Part shown: piece by piece, positions 33,079 to 42,102 of the stretch
Layout: each line of letters begins with the position of its first letter
Position numbering within the stretch: position 1 is the first letter of the stretch
Source of the DNA: Streptomyces hoynatensis
Lineage (GTDB): Bacteria; Actinomycetota; Actinomycetes; Streptomycetales; Streptomycetaceae
DNA: 64,000 nucleotides
Reading direction: 5' to 3'
Assembly: GCF_003626535.1 (NCBI RefSeq)
Contig: NZ_RBAL01000002.1
Span: forward strand, 434,001-498,000
Notes under the pieces: generated by a model
The model's database searches: none
What the model saw: the letters and a program-made list of their open reading frames with translations, nothing else
Told to the model about the DNA's origin: nothing
Program-made: the position numbers and the translations under genes

Positions 33079-33612
33079 ATGGGAGAGCACGGCTCACGCG
33101 CCGAGGCGAAAACCGGCGGCACGGGCCACGGCCCCGGCCTGCTCGGCGTCTACCTCAACGACCACCTGGCCGGCGCCACCGGCGGGCTGCGGCTCGCCCG
33201 CCGCATGACCGGCCCCCGCGCGAGCGCGGAACCCGGCCCCGAACTGCGGGAGATCGCGGCCGAGATCGCCGAGGACCGCGCCGCGCTGCTCGGCATCATG
33301 CGCCGCCTCGACGTGCCGGTGCGGCGTTACAAGGCGTACGCGGGCGGCGCGGCCGAGCTCGCCGGGCGGCTGAAGCCGAACGGCCGGCTGCTGCGCCGCT
33401 CGCCGCTGGCCGGCCTCGTCGAACTGGAGGCCCTGCGCCTGGGCGTCACCGGCAAGGCCGAGGCGTGGAGCGTGCTGCGCGAACTGGCCGCCTCCGACGC
33501 GCGCCTGGACTCGCGGCTCCTCGACGAACTGCTCGCCAGGGCCCTGCGCCAGGGCGAGACCCTGGATCGGCTCCGCGCCGAGCGCGCGCGGGAGCTCTTC
33601 GCCCCGGCCTGA
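33079..33612 (+). CDS. Uncharacterised helical (possibly ferritin-like) protein
   Basis: 177 aa from the ATG at 33079 (GAGAGGG upstream). Apart from a polar N-terminus the sequence is a chain of long helices (GLLGVYLNDHLAGATGGLRL, ELREIAAEIAEDRAALLGIM, LVELEALRLGVTGKAEAWSV, LLDELLARALRQGETLDRL). The pattern recalls small actinobacterial four-helix proteins annotated as hypothetical. Acidic and His residues in the first two helices (NDH, E..A.E.AEDR) could bind metal, but the classical ferritin ExxH pairs were not found. Function unknown. Confidence 0.65.
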   Translation: MGEHGSRAEAKTGGTGHGPGLLGVYLNDHLAGATGGLRLARRMTGPRASAEPGPELREIAAEIAEDRAALLGIMRRLDVPVRRYKAYAGGAAELAGRLKPNGRLLRRSPLAGLVELEALRLGVTGKAEAWSVLRELAASDARLDSRLLDELLARALRQGETLDRLRAERARELFAPA

Positions 33613-33771
33613 GCGCCGTGCGCGCCGCGGCAAGCGCCGCGCACGCCGCGACCGGGCGGCGCCCGGCGGCCCGGATGGCGGCCCGGCGCGGCGGCTTATC
33701 CGATATGCAGGAATGACGCGCATATTTCCAAGGGGCCGCATCTCCGCCGAAAGAGGGTCGTTGGTAGGGAT

Positions 33772-33939
33772 GTGACCACACCAGACATGGCCGGGCGCCT
33801 GTCCGTGCGCGAGCCCGAGCCGAAACCCCAACCTGACTGCTGTCACGACCTGCTGGACGAGTTGCTCGCCTCCCTGCAGCAGATCAGGTCCGAAATGGAG
33901 GAACGTTTGGCCGCGATCGAGCGGGGCGCCCCGCGGTGA
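33772..33939 (+). CDS. 55-aa coiled-coil-like small protein coupled to the DUF2637 gene
   Basis: GTG start at 33772, stop at 33937-33939 overlapping the GTG of the next gene (33936). The C-terminal half is a short amphipathic helix (CHDLLDELLASLQQIRSEME, then ERLAAIERG) preceded by a Pro-rich segment with a Cys-Cys-His triplet. The tight overlap with the DUF2637 gene and normal codon bias support it as real. Small helical partners next to DUF2637 proteins are common in Streptomyces; the role is unknown. Confidence 0.6.
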   Translation: MTTPDMAGRLSVREPEPKPQPDCCHDLLDELLASLQQIRSEMEERLAAIERGAPR

Positions 33940-34748
33940 TCGACGACCCCCGGTACCTCCCGCCCTTCACCCCGCCCCGCCAGGGACCGCTCGCGGAGCA
34001 CGACCTCCCGGGGGACCCCACGGCCCTGCCGATGGTCGCGGACTTCACCTGTTCCTCGGTGCACATCCCCCGCCCCCGCAGGCACCGCGGGCCGCGCGCC
34101 AGGCCCCCGCGGCGCCCCGCGGGCAGGCCGCGCTGGCCGCTCCTGGCCGGCGGCCTGCTGGCCGCCTGCATCACCCTGCTGGCCGCCGCGCTCAGCGCCC
34201 TCGCGGGCGTGCTCAGCTACGCCCCGCTGCGGCACGCGGCCAGCCTGCGCACCTCGCCCTCGCTGACCGCGTCCTGGCCGCTGCTGATCTACGGGCCCTG
34301 GCTGGTCGCCGCGCTGTCCGTGCTCCGCGCCGCCCTGTACCGGCGCGGGTCCACCCACTCCTGGTGCGTCGTGCTGCTGTCCTCCGCCCTCGCCGTCGTG
34401 CTGTGCGTCGCCCAGGCCCCCAGGGAACCGCTCGGCCTGGCGGTGGCCGGGCTCCCGCCGCTGTCCGCGCTGGTCGCCTTCCAGCAACTCGTGTGCCAGG
34501 CCACCCTCCTGCATCCGCCGCGCGGGGGCAGGAGCCGCGGCAGGCCACGCCGCGGTGCGGAGGAGGGCGAGGGGGGCGGCGCGCAGGCAGGCGTCCCCGG
34601 GCCGGCCCCCGGGGAGCAGGCGGCCGCCGGCACCCCGGCCGGAGGCGCAGCCGGGTACGGCACCAGGCGGGCAGCCGGGTACGGCACCGGGCCGGGGGGC
34701 GCCGGGCCGCCGGGCGGGATTCTCGGCCGAACTCCCAAGGGAATGTAG
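33936..34748 (+). CDS. DUF2637 membrane protein
   Basis: 270 aa from the GTG at 33936. An N-terminal polar region and basic stretch (PRARPPRRPAGRPRW) are followed by four TM helices (LLAGGLLAACITLLAAALSA, SWPLLIYGPWLVAALSVL, WCVVLLSSALAVVLCVA, GLPPLSALVAFQQLV), the usual DUF2637 topology. The tail is a disordered Gly/Pro/Arg region with two GYGT repeats. DUF2637 proteins are streptomycete-specific and often found in accessory or mobile contexts. No conjugation genes adjoin this one. Confidence 0.75.
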   Translation: MIDDPRYLPPFTPPRQGPLAEHDLPGDPTALPMVADFTCSSVHIPRPRRHRGPRARPPRRPAGRPRWPLLAGGLLAACITLLAAALSALAGVLSYAPLRHAASLRTSPSLTASWPLLIYGPWLVAALSVLRAALYRRGSTHSWCVVLLSSALAVVLCVAQAPREPLGLAVAGLPPLSALVAFQQLVCQATLLHPPRGGRSRGRPRRGAEEGEGGGAQAGVPGPAPGEQAAAGTPAGGAAGYGTRRAAGYGTGPGGAGPPGGILGRTPKGM

Positions 34749-34799
34749 GGATTTCACCGCGCCGCTGCCCCTCTCCGCGGCGCCCGCGCCCCCACTAGC

Positions 34800-35597
34800 A
34801 TGCGCGGCATGAGGGATGACCTGCCCGGCAGCGATCCACACGAGCCGCTCGCCGCCCGGATCTGGACCTACTGGCTGGGCGGCACCGAGCACTTCCCCGT
34901 GGACCGCAGGGCGGCGGACCGGTTCGCGCGGACCTTTCCCGACATCGTCGAACTCGCCCGCGTCGGGCGCTACTTCCTCGGCCGGGTCGTGCGTTTCCTG
35001 ACCGTGGAGGCCGGGGTGCGGCAGTTCCTCGACATCGGCCCCGGCCTCCCCACGGCCGGGAGCACGCACCTGGTGGCCCAGCGCCTGACCCCCGGGGCGC
35101 GCGTGCTCTACGCGGACAACGATCCCGCGGTGCTCGCCCACGCCAGGGCCCTGCTCGACGAGCCGGGCGAGGGCGCGACCCACTACGTCGCCGCGGACCT
35201 GCGCCGGCCGGAGACGATCCTCGACGCCGCCTCCGCCACCCTGGACCTCGACCGGCCGGTCGGCCTGCTGCTGATGGGCGTGCTGGCGTACGTGCCGGAG
35301 TACGAGGAGGCCAGGTCCCTGGTCAAGACGCTGCTCGACGGCCTGCCGCAGGGCAGCTACCTGGCGCTCAGGGACGGCGTGGACACCCACCCCGGCTACG
35401 TGCGGGCGATGCACCACCACAACGCCGTGGCGGCCACCCCCTACCACCTGCGCACCCCGGAACAGCTGGCCGGATACCTCGACGGGCTCGAACTCGTCGA
35501 GCCGGGCGTGGTGCCCTGCCCCCAGTGGCGGCCCGACCCGGCGCCCTGGCCGCGGCCCGAGGTCGCCCTGCTCGGCGCCGTGGGCCGCAAGCCCTGA
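34800..35597 (+). CDS. DUF574 SAM-dependent methyltransferase-like protein
   Basis: 265 aa, Methyltransf_19/DUF574. Motifs: ARIWTYWLGGTEHFPVDRRA, FLDIGPGLPTAGSTHLVAQ (SAM loop), VLYADNDPAVLAHARALL, AADLRRPETIL; the terminal AVGRKP matches the paralogue at 16717. It lacks the latter's TTE-rich extension. The start at 34800 (or 34809) has no ribosome site and may be leaderless, since CACTAGC lies immediately upstream. Substrate unknown. Confidence 0.85.
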   Translation: MRGMRDDLPGSDPHEPLAARIWTYWLGGTEHFPVDRRAADRFARTFPDIVELARVGRYFLGRVVRFLTVEAGVRQFLDIGPGLPTAGSTHLVAQRLTPGARVLYADNDPAVLAHARALLDEPGEGATHYVAADLRRPETILDAASATLDLDRPVGLLLMGVLAYVPEYEEARSLVKTLLDGLPQGSYLALRDGVDTHPGYVRAMHHHNAVAATPYHLRTPEQLAGYLDGLELVEPGVVPCPQWRPDPAPWPRPEVALLGAVGRKP

Positions 35598-35619
35598 CCG
35601 CCCCAGGGGCCGCCGCGGC

Positions 35620-36546
35620 TCAGCCGACGGCCTCCGCGCCCTCCTCCGGCCCGGCGGCCGGGGCCCTCTCCTCCCGTGCCAGCAGGGCGAGTTCGGCGTT
35701 GAACTGGGCGCCGGTCAGCAGGCTGAGGTTCGACACCCACAGCCACACCAGGAAGACGATGATGCCGGCCAGCGAGCCGTAGAGCCGGTTGTAGGTGCCC
35801 ACGCCCGAGGCGTAGAGGGCGAAGGCCGCGGAGGCCACCAGCCACAGCAGGACGGCGAGCGCGCCGCCGGGCACGCCGCGCGCCGGGACGCCCCCGTCGG
35901 CCGGTCCGGTGCGGAACAGGACGAGCACCAGGCCGGTCACCAGCACCACGAGCAGCGGCCACTTCAGCAGGTTCCACGCGGTGGTCCCCGCCTCGCCGAA
36001 GCCGAGCAGCCGCCCTATCGTGCGCGCCGCGCCGCTGGTCAGCACCAGCACCGTCGCGCTGCCCACCAGCAGGGCCAGCAGGCCGAGCGCCCACAGGAGC
36101 GTGCGGGGGATGGCCCGCCACGGGGGCCTGCGGTCGACCAGCCCGTGCATCGCGTGCTGCACGCGCCGGAAGACGCTGAGGTAGTTGTAGGCGGAGACCA
36201 GGGCGCTGAGCCCGCCGACCACCGTCACCAACCAGGCGGAGGAACGCTCCTGGGCCAGGTCGTGCAGCGTCGTGGTCACCTCGCCCCTGGACTCCGCCGG
36301 AAGCAGCGCGCTCACCTGGCCGATCAGCTCCTGGCCCGCGCCCGGGTCGGCGAGCCCCACCACCGAGAGCGCCACGAACAGCGTGGGGAAGACCGCGAGG
36401 ACCGAGTAGTAGGTGAGGGCCGCCGACCAGTGGTCGATGTCGTCGCGCCACATCGACACGGGGGTGCGGCGCAGCGCCACCGTCCACTGCGCGGGGACGG
36501 AGCGCGCGGTGGGCACCCCGGGCTCGGTCGGCAACTCTTCTGGCAT
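35620..36546 (-). CDS. YihY/BrkB family inner-membrane protein
   Basis: 308 aa with six TM segments. The family landmarks are present: WSAALTYYSVLAVFPTLFVA in the first TM, AYNYLSVFRRVQHAMHG, PWRAIPRTLLWALGLLALLV, YASGVGTYNRLYGSLAGII, and VWLWVSNLSLLTGAQFNAEL at the end. The start ATG at 36546 has AGGTGAG upstream. YihY proteins are conserved membrane proteins of unclear function (often mislabelled ribonuclease BN). Confidence 0.9.
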   Translation of the reverse strand: MPEELPTEPGVPTARSVPAQWTVALRRTPVSMWRDDIDHWSAALTYYSVLAVFPTLFVALSVVGLADPGAGQELIGQVSALLPAESRGEVTTTLHDLAQERSSAWLVTVVGGLSALVSAYNYLSVFRRVQHAMHGLVDRRPPWRAIPRTLLWALGLLALLVGSATVLVLTSGAARTIGRLLGFGEAGTTAWNLLKWPLLVVLVTGLVLVLFRTGPADGGVPARGVPGGALAVLLWLVASAAFALYASGVGTYNRLYGSLAGIIVFLVWLWVSNLSLLTGAQFNAELALLAREERAPAAGPEEGAEAVG

Positions 36547-36861
36547 CGCTCACCTGGTCGGTCCTGGCCCCCCGTTCGGCAGGGAACACGATGCCATCCC
36601 GCCGCCCGCCCGCTCGCCACGGCCCGCCTCCGGCGGCGGCCCCCGGGAACGTTCCCGCCCGGTGTGCGGCGCGCGCCGGCGCGGGTCACGATGGAGGGGC
36701 GGAACGCGCGCCCGGCCGCAGAACGCCGGGCGCGGTGCGGGGCGAGCCGCCGTGAACGCGACGTGAGTGGCCGCGAGTGGCCGCGAGTCCGTGACGTTGA
36801 CGCGAGTGGCCGCGAGTCGCCGTGGCGTTGACGTGAGTGGCCGCGAGAAGGGAGGCGCGCC
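36547..36861. other. 315-bp divergent intergenic region
   Basis: Lies between the yihY-like and DUF1876 genes. It holds the three-copy GACGYGAGTGGCCGCGAG repeat array at its right end. No further gene was recognised. Confidence 0.5.
36760..36847 (+). repeat. Three direct repeats upstream of the DUF1876 gene
   Basis: GACGYGAGTGGCCGCGAG occurs at 36760-36777, 36799-36816 and 36830-36847, with extra partial CGCGAGT units between. The last copy ends 14 bp before the GTG start. Copies 2 and 3 are also preceded by GTT, making GTTGAC, a -35-like hexamer. Confidence 0.7.
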
Positions 36862-37143
36862 GTGGCGAAGGCGCACGAGGAGGTCTGGAACGTGCACATC
36901 GCGATCGGCGGCGACGGGAGGATGACCCGGGCGGAGGCGCGCCTGGAGGGCAAGCCGGACACCGTGCTGGTGAGCGAGGGCACGGCGCGCGCCAATCCCG
37001 AGGACGAGAACGTCCCCGCCATCGGCCGCGAACTGGCCGTCGCCCGCGCCCTGTCGGAGCTCTCCCACCAACTGCTGCACGTCACCATTCAGGACATCGA
37101 GGGCCACACCCACCAGCGCGTCACGCGGCTGCGCGACGTGTGA
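36862..37143 (+). CDS. DUF1876 domain protein (dsRBD-like)
   Basis: 93 aa. EVWNVHIAIGGDGRMTRAEA, LVSEGTARANPEDENVPAIG and ELAVARALSELSHQLLH, with the C-terminal THQRVTRLR, match the DUF1876 family of small actinobacterial proteins with a dsRBD-like fold. A GTG start follows GAGAAGGGAGG. Function unknown; the gene stands alone behind a repeat-rich upstream region. Confidence 0.85.
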   Translation: MAKAHEEVWNVHIAIGGDGRMTRAEARLEGKPDTVLVSEGTARANPEDENVPAIGRELAVARALSELSHQLLHVTIQDIEGHTHQRVTRLRDV

Positions 37144-37344
37144 GCTTGCCCACCAGCCGGCGCGGCCGGTCCCGGCCGGGCCGGCGACCGCGGGCGCGAA
37201 CCGGCTGGCAGGGCCGCCGCACCGGCCCGCGGAGCGCGGTGCGGGCGGCGGCGGGAGGCCGCCCGGGCGGAGTAAATCCGCGCGAGAACGCCGGTGTGAT
37301 CGTGGGATGATTGAGTCGATCGTGACGAGTCACCGGAGAGGTGC

Positions 37345-38859
37345 ATGAACCAGCCCGGCCAACCCCAGACGGCCGTACCCAGTCCCACCCCGACGCCCCG
37401 TTCCACCCCGAGCCCGGCCCACCGGCCGGCAGCCTCCCCGACCGCACCCCCCGGCGGCAGCCCCGCCGCCACCAGGCCCCAGCAGGCACGGCCCGGCGAA
37501 CCCGGGCGAACGCGCTGGAGAAAGCCCTCCCCGACGCCCCAGGCGTCCCCGACGCAGCGCCGCCTTCGGCCCGCGTCCTCCGGAACCTCACGAGCGGCGC
37601 AGCTCACCGGCAGGGCGAGGGCCACACTCGTGTTCACCCTCATTCTCGGCAGCCTCTCCGCGCTGCCGGCCCTGTCGATGGACATGTACCTCCCGGCGCT
37701 GCCCGACGTGGGCGACGCACTGGGCACCGGGGCCTCCACCGCCCAGCTCTCTTTGACCGCCTGCCTGCTCGGACTCGGCCTCGGCCAGCTGGTCATCGGC
37801 CCGATGAGCGACCAACTCGGCCGCCGCTGGCCGCTGATCGCCGGCATGTCGGCGTACATCGCGGCCTCGCTCGCCTGCGCCTTCGCGCCCAACATCGAAC
37901 TCCTCACCGGCTGCCGGTTCGTCCAGGGACTCGCCGGCTCGGCGGGCGTCGTCATCTCGCGGGCCGTGGTCCGCGACCTGTTCGACGGCGTCACGATGGC
38001 CCGCTTCTTCTCGACGCTGATGCTGGTCTCCGGCCTCGCGCCCATCCTCGCGCCGGTGTTCGGCGGGCAGCTGCTGCGCTTCACCGACTGGCGCGGCATC
38101 TTCCTCACGCTGTCCGTCGCCGGGGCCGCGCTGGTGCTCGTGGTCGCCCGCTGGCTGCCCGAGACCCTGCCGGCCGGGCAGCGGGACACCGGCGGCGTGC
38201 CGGTGGCGCTGCGCGCCATGGGCGGGCTGTTCCGCGACCGGGTGTTCGCCGGCCACCTGCTGGTCGGCAGCCTCACCTTCGCCGCGCTGTTCGCCTACGT
38301 GGCCGCCTCGCCCTTCGTGTTCCAGGAGATCTACGGCGCCTCGCCGCAGACGTTCAGCATGCTGTTCATGGCCAACTCGATCGCCCTGGTGGCCATGAGC
38401 CAGGTCAACGGGAAGCTGCTGATCGGCCGCGTGGCGGGCGAGCGGGTCATGGCCGTGGGGCTCGCGCTGGTCACCTGCTCCGCCCTGGCGCTGCTGGTGA
38501 TGACCAGCGGCCTGTTCGGCAAGGCCGGGCTCTTCCCCGTCGCCGCCGGCCTGTTCGCGCTGATGGGCTCGATGCCCCTGGTGCTGCCCAACGCCAACTC
38601 CCTGGGCCTGGACCGGGCCGGGCACGCGGCGGGCTCCGCCTCCGCGCTGCTCGGCGCCTCCGCCTTCTTCGTCGGCGCGATCGCCTCCCCGCTGGTCGGC
38701 ATCGCGGGCGAGGACAGCGCGGTGCCGATGGCGCTGGTGCAGCTGGGCTCCGTGCTGCTGGCCGCCCTGTGCTTCCTCACGCTGTGCCGTCCGCGGCGGG
38801 CCGCCCGCCGCGGCCCGCGGGCCCAGGCGGTCGCCGCCGGGCCTACACTGCGGCGGTGA
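37345..38859 (+). CDS. Bcr/CflA-family drug:H+ antiporter (MFS) with a long Pro/Ser-rich N-terminus
   Basis: 504 aa. The first 90 residues are disordered (Pro/Thr/Ser/Arg). Twelve TM helices follow, with Bcr/CflA landmarks: SMDMYLPALPDVGDALGT, LGLGQLVIGPMSDQLGRRWP (MFS motif A), RFVQGLAGSAGVVISRAVVR (motif C-like region) and PLVLPNANSLGLDRAGHAAG. GGAGAGG lies 7 bp upstream of the ATG. It likely exports drugs or metabolites across the cytoplasmic membrane. The stop overlaps the GTG of the Rsm22-like gene, so the two form an operon. Confidence 0.9.
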   Translation: MNQPGQPQTAVPSPTPTPRSTPSPAHRPAASPTAPPGGSPAATRPQQARPGEPGRTRWRKPSPTPQASPTQRRLRPASSGTSRAAQLTGRARATLVFTLILGSLSALPALSMDMYLPALPDVGDALGTGASTAQLSLTACLLGLGLGQLVIGPMSDQLGRRWPLIAGMSAYIAASLACAFAPNIELLTGCRFVQGLAGSAGVVISRAVVRDLFDGVTMARFFSTLMLVSGLAPILAPVFGGQLLRFTDWRGIFLTLSVAGAALVLVVARWLPETLPAGQRDTGGVPVALRAMGGLFRDRVFAGHLLVGSLTFAALFAYVAASPFVFQEIYGASPQTFSMLFMANSIALVAMSQVNGKLLIGRVAGERVMAVGLALVTCSALALLVMTSGLFGKAGLFPVAAGLFALMGSMPLVLPNANSLGLDRAGHAAGSASALLGASAFFVGAIASPLVGIAGEDSAVPMALVQLGSVLLAALCFLTLCRPRRAARRGPRAQAVAAGPTLRR

Positions 38860-39854
38860 CCAGCACCTCCGACCACCTGCGCGCCGCCCTGGACGGGCTC
38901 CTCGACGGGCTGCCCACCCGGCAGGCCGCCGCCGCAGTCGACCGGCTGATCTCCGGGTACCGCTCCCGGGCCGGCGGCCCGGCCCCCGCGCTGCGGAACC
39001 GGGCCGACGCGGTGGCGTACGCCGCCTACCGGATGCCCGCCACCCACGAGGCGCTGGCCGCCGCGCTGCGGGAACTGGCCGCCGCGCTGCCCGGCTGGGC
39101 CCCCGCGAGCCACCTCGACCTCGGCGGCGGCACCGGCGCCGCCGCCTGGGCGGCGGCCGGGGTGTGGCCGGGGCAGCGGCACACCCTCGTGCTGGACGCG
39201 GCGGCGCCCGCCCTGGAACTCGGCCGGGAGCTGGCCGGGCGCGCGGCCGAGCCCGCGGTGCGGGCCGCGCAGTGGCGCCAGGAGCGGCTCGGCGAGCGGC
39301 CGGGACTGCCGGAGGCCGACCTGATCACCGTCTCCTACCTGCTCGGGGAGCTGCCGGAGGCGGTCGGGCAGGCGGTCGTGGAGGCGGTGGCCGGCGCGGC
39401 CTCCGCCGCCGGGGCCGTGGTGCTGGTCGAGCCGGGCAGCCCCGAGGGCCACCGGCGGATCGGCGCGGCCAGGGACCGGCTGCTCGCCGCGGGGCTGCGC
39501 CTCCTCGCGCCCTGCCCGCACGAGCGCGCCTGCCCCCTGGCGGAGGGCGACTGGTGCCACTTCGCGGCCCGGGTCGCCCGCTCCGCCGTCCACCGCAGGG
39601 TCAAGGGCGGGGTGCTGCCCTACGAGGACGAGAAGTTCGCCTATCTCGTGGCCACCCGGCTGCCCGCCGCGGCCCGCGAGGGGGACGGCCGGGCGGCGGC
39701 CCGCGTCCTGCGGCGTCCGCTGCTGCGCAAGGGACAGGTGCTGCTCGACCTGTGCACCCCGGAGGGAACGCTGCGCCGCGAGACGGTGACCCGCCGTGAT
39801 CCCGCGCCCTACCGCGCCGCCCGCGACACCGGCTGGGGCGACACCTGGGGCTGA
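38856..39854 (+). CDS. Rsm22-family (METTL17-like) ribosome-associated methyltransferase-like protein
   Basis: 332 aa from a GTG overlapping the efflux gene stop. YAAYRMPATHEALAAALREL and HLDLGGGTGAAAWAAAGVWP (SAM-like motif) precede ADLITVSYLLGELPEA and the diagnostic PCPHERACPLAEGDWCHFAA, whose Cys residues are the family's iron-sulfur cluster ligands. KGGVLPYEDEKFAYLV is the conserved Rsm22 end block. In eukaryotes this family assists small-subunit assembly; the bacterial role is less clear. Coupling with an MFS exporter seems coincidental. Confidence 0.88.
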   Translation: MTSTSDHLRAALDGLLDGLPTRQAAAAVDRLISGYRSRAGGPAPALRNRADAVAYAAYRMPATHEALAAALRELAAALPGWAPASHLDLGGGTGAAAWAAAGVWPGQRHTLVLDAAAPALELGRELAGRAAEPAVRAAQWRQERLGERPGLPEADLITVSYLLGELPEAVGQAVVEAVAGAASAAGAVVLVEPGSPEGHRRIGAARDRLLAAGLRLLAPCPHERACPLAEGDWCHFAARVARSAVHRRVKGGVLPYEDEKFAYLVATRLPAAAREGDGRAAARVLRRPLLRKGQVLLDLCTPEGTLRRETVTRRDPAPYRAARDTGWGDTWG

Positions 39855-40190
39855 CCCCCGCTCCCGCCTGCCCCGCCCCGCCTGCCCCGCCTCCCTCCCC
39901 GGCCTCCCCAGGCGCCCCTTCGCCGAACGCCGAAACCACCCGGCCCGGCCGCCGCCGCCGGGTCCGCCCGGCTCACCCGATTACCCATCCGTCCGGGGCA
40001 CAGGGCAGGATGTGCCGTTACAGCGGAATAAAAAGCAGGTACCGCACGCTGCACAGCGGCAACAGCCGGAAGCGGCCTGGACGGCCAGGAAGGGACCGGA
40101 AAAGGACCGGAGGGGCCGGAAGGGCCGGGTCGCGGGCGAGCGGGCCGCAGCGCGAAGAGGACGTGAACAGAAGGGGTGGTGGGGGGTCCC
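39855..40190 (+). other. 336-bp intergenic region upstream of the prim-pol-like gene
   Basis: Contains a locally AT-richer patch (about 40000-40060, with GGAATAAAAAG) likely to hold the promoter of the next gene. A stretch of GGAAGG/GGCCGG repeats then runs to 40190. A 109-codon reading frame here has no protein-like features. Confidence 0.45.
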
Positions 40191-40901
40191 ATGGAACGCG
40201 AGAGCAGAAGGCCGCGGTGGTTGCGCCGGGGCGCCAGGGGGGCCGCCGCAGGCGCCGCCGCCGCCCGTGCCAGGGAGGAGCTGCTGCTCGCCGCCGCCGG
40301 GGCCGGGTTCCCGCTTGCCCCCGCCGCCAGGCCGCTTGAGTACGGCTGTAGCTGCGACCGGATCGGCTGTCCCACCCCGGGGCGCCATCCGGTCTCCCTG
40401 GCCTGGCAGACCCAGGCCACCACCGACCCCGAGCAGATCCTCCGCTGGCTGCGCGCCGACCCCGAGGCCAATTTCGTGACCGCCACGGGCGCCGCCCACG
40501 ACGTGCTCGACGTCCCGGCCACCGCGGGCTACGCCGCCCTGGAGCGGCTGGCCGCCGAGGGCACCGAGGTGGGCCCGGTCGCGGTCGCCGACCCCGATCG
40601 CGTGCTGTTCTTCACCGCCACCCGGGGCACCCCGGACGACGAGGACGAGTGGTGGCCCTGCGAGCTGGACTGCCACCCGGAGACCATGGACGAGCACCCG
40701 GGACTGCGCTGGCACTGCCGCGGCAGCTACGTCCTCGTCCCGCCCTCGCGCGTACCCCCGGGGACCACCGGCGGGGTGCGCTGGCTGCACGGCCCCGAGC
40801 GCCCGCTGCCCGAGCCGTTGACCCTGCTGGAAGCCCTCACCGACGCCTGCGCCGCGCTCTTCGCCGAGGAGCCCGAGCAGGCCGCCGCCACCTGGCTGTG
40901 A
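40191..40901 (+). CDS. Bifunctional DNA primase/polymerase N-terminal-like (prim-pol) domain protein
   Basis: 236 aa from the ATG at 40191, preceded by a GGTGGGGGG ribosome site. AREELLLAAAGAGFPLAPAA, then a Cys-rich CSCDRIGCPTPGRHPVSLAW, and EQILRWLRADPEANFVTATG are the hallmarks of the prim-pol N-terminal domain. VRWLHGPERPLPEPLTLLEA closes it. It stands alone, without the helicase part found in phage/plasmid primases. Such single-domain forms are common in Streptomyces chromosomes; polymerase activity is unproven. Confidence 0.78.
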   Translation: MERESRRPRWLRRGARGAAAGAAAARAREELLLAAAGAGFPLAPAARPLEYGCSCDRIGCPTPGRHPVSLAWQTQATTDPEQILRWLRADPEANFVTATGAAHDVLDVPATAGYAALERLAAEGTEVGPVAVADPDRVLFFTATRGTPDDEDEWWPCELDCHPETMDEHPGLRWHCRGSYVLVPPSRVPPGTTGGVRWLHGPERPLPEPLTLLEALTDACAALFAEEPEQAAATWL

Positions 40902-40980
40902 GCCGGGCCGGGCGCGGCCGGGGCCCCGGCGCCCGCACGGCGGCGCCGCAGGCCCGCGGCGCCGCCCCGCGGCGGTGCCG

Positions 40981-41958
40981 CTACTCGCCCTCCGCGGTGA
41001 TCAGGCCCGCCACCTCGCTGAGGATGTCGACCGGCCCGTCGCCCTCGGCCACCGTCGCCGTCTCGACCGCCAGCCGGTGCAGGGTCAGCGACTGCGTGGG
41101 CGTGCCTTCGAGCAGCGCCTCGACCTGCGCGTTGAGATTGAAGTGCTGGCCGGGCGCCAGCGTCTGCCGCTCGTCGTGGTGCATGGTGAAGAACACCAGC
41201 GCCCCGCCGTCCCCGGTGCGCATCGCCACCGGCGCGTAGTCCTCCTCCTCGGCGGGGGCGTCCTGGAACTGGACCTGGTAGGCCGGGCTGCTGTTGGCCT
41301 CCTCGCGCTCGTCGAGCACCTCGGTGGTGAACCGCCCCTCGCTGAACCGGCCTTCGCCGCCCTGCAGGTAGTCCGCGTAGGCGGCGCCCACCTCGTCGGG
41401 CGCGACGGCCAGGTCGGAGCCCGCGCGGCCGCCCAGCGGTATGTCCTCCAGGTAGCCGTCGTCGTCCTGCGCGAACTCCGGGACCCGCTCGGCCGGGAGC
41501 GTGGCCAGGTAGGACACCCGCCAGTCCTCGTCGATGCTGTTCCTGGTGAAGACCATCAGCCAGCGGTTCTGGTAGCCCCTCGGCTTGGTGTCGGCGACGA
41601 AGAACTTCGGCCAGCCCGCCTGCTGCGGGATGTGGAACTGGGTGTCGGTGAGCTCAAGCGGCTCGAAGTCCGGGTCGCCGTTGGGCTGTTCTGCGGCCCT
41701 GGCGGTCAGCCCTGCCTCGTCGATGGCGCCCAGCGGACCGGCCTCGATCTCGTCGTTCTGCTCGGCGTCGTAGTCCCGCTTGGCCTCGTTGTTGACGTCG
41801 ACGTAGTGCTCCAGGGCCGCCTCCGCCTCGTCCTGCGTGGCGGCGGGCACCACGGCCTCCTCGCCGTGCACCGTCATGCAGCCGGAGAGACCCGCAGCCA
41901 TCGCCAGGGACACGACCAGCCCCGCCGTGGTCGTCGCCAGCCGTCCTCGCAGCCGCAT
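40981..41958 (-). CDS. Secreted lipoprotein of unknown function
   Basis: 325 aa from the ATG at 41958 (GGGAGGG upstream). Signal peptide with lipobox GLSGC (residues about 23-27), then a mature domain rich in acidic residues. Landmarks are AEAALEHYVDVNNEAKRDYD, WPKFFVADTKPRGYQNRWLM and ALVFFTMHHDERQTLAPGQH. The pattern fits streptomycete lipoproteins annotated DUF8094-like or hypothetical. It is divergent from the CDP-alcohol phosphatidyltransferase. An envelope role is presumed from export only. Confidence 0.75.
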   Translation of the reverse strand: MRLRGRLATTTAGLVVSLAMAAGLSGCMTVHGEEAVVPAATQDEAEAALEHYVDVNNEAKRDYDAEQNDEIEAGPLGAIDEAGLTARAAEQPNGDPDFEPLELTDTQFHIPQQAGWPKFFVADTKPRGYQNRWLMVFTRNSIDEDWRVSYLATLPAERVPEFAQDDDGYLEDIPLGGRAGSDLAVAPDEVGAAYADYLQGGEGRFSEGRFTTEVLDEREEANSSPAYQVQFQDAPAEEEDYAPVAMRTGDGGALVFFTMHHDERQTLAPGQHFNLNAQVEALLEGTPTQSLTLHRLAVETATVAEGDGPVDILSEVAGLITAEGE

Positions 41959-42102
41959 CGTGGGCCCTCCCCGTCGTTCTCGCTTCGGCTCACGCATCGT
42001 ATCCGTGCTTCCGGCGCCGTGTTGCATGGGATGATGCCAGCCATCGTAGGCGGGGCGGGGGCGGGGGCCCCGGCGGAGTGCGTGCGGGCGAGGGGGCGGG
42101 CG

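Noticed and set aside
40010-40339. 109-codon open frame upstream of the prim-pol gene
   Set aside because: Arg/Gly/Lys-rich, no motif, overlaps the real gene with its strong ribosome site at 40191.
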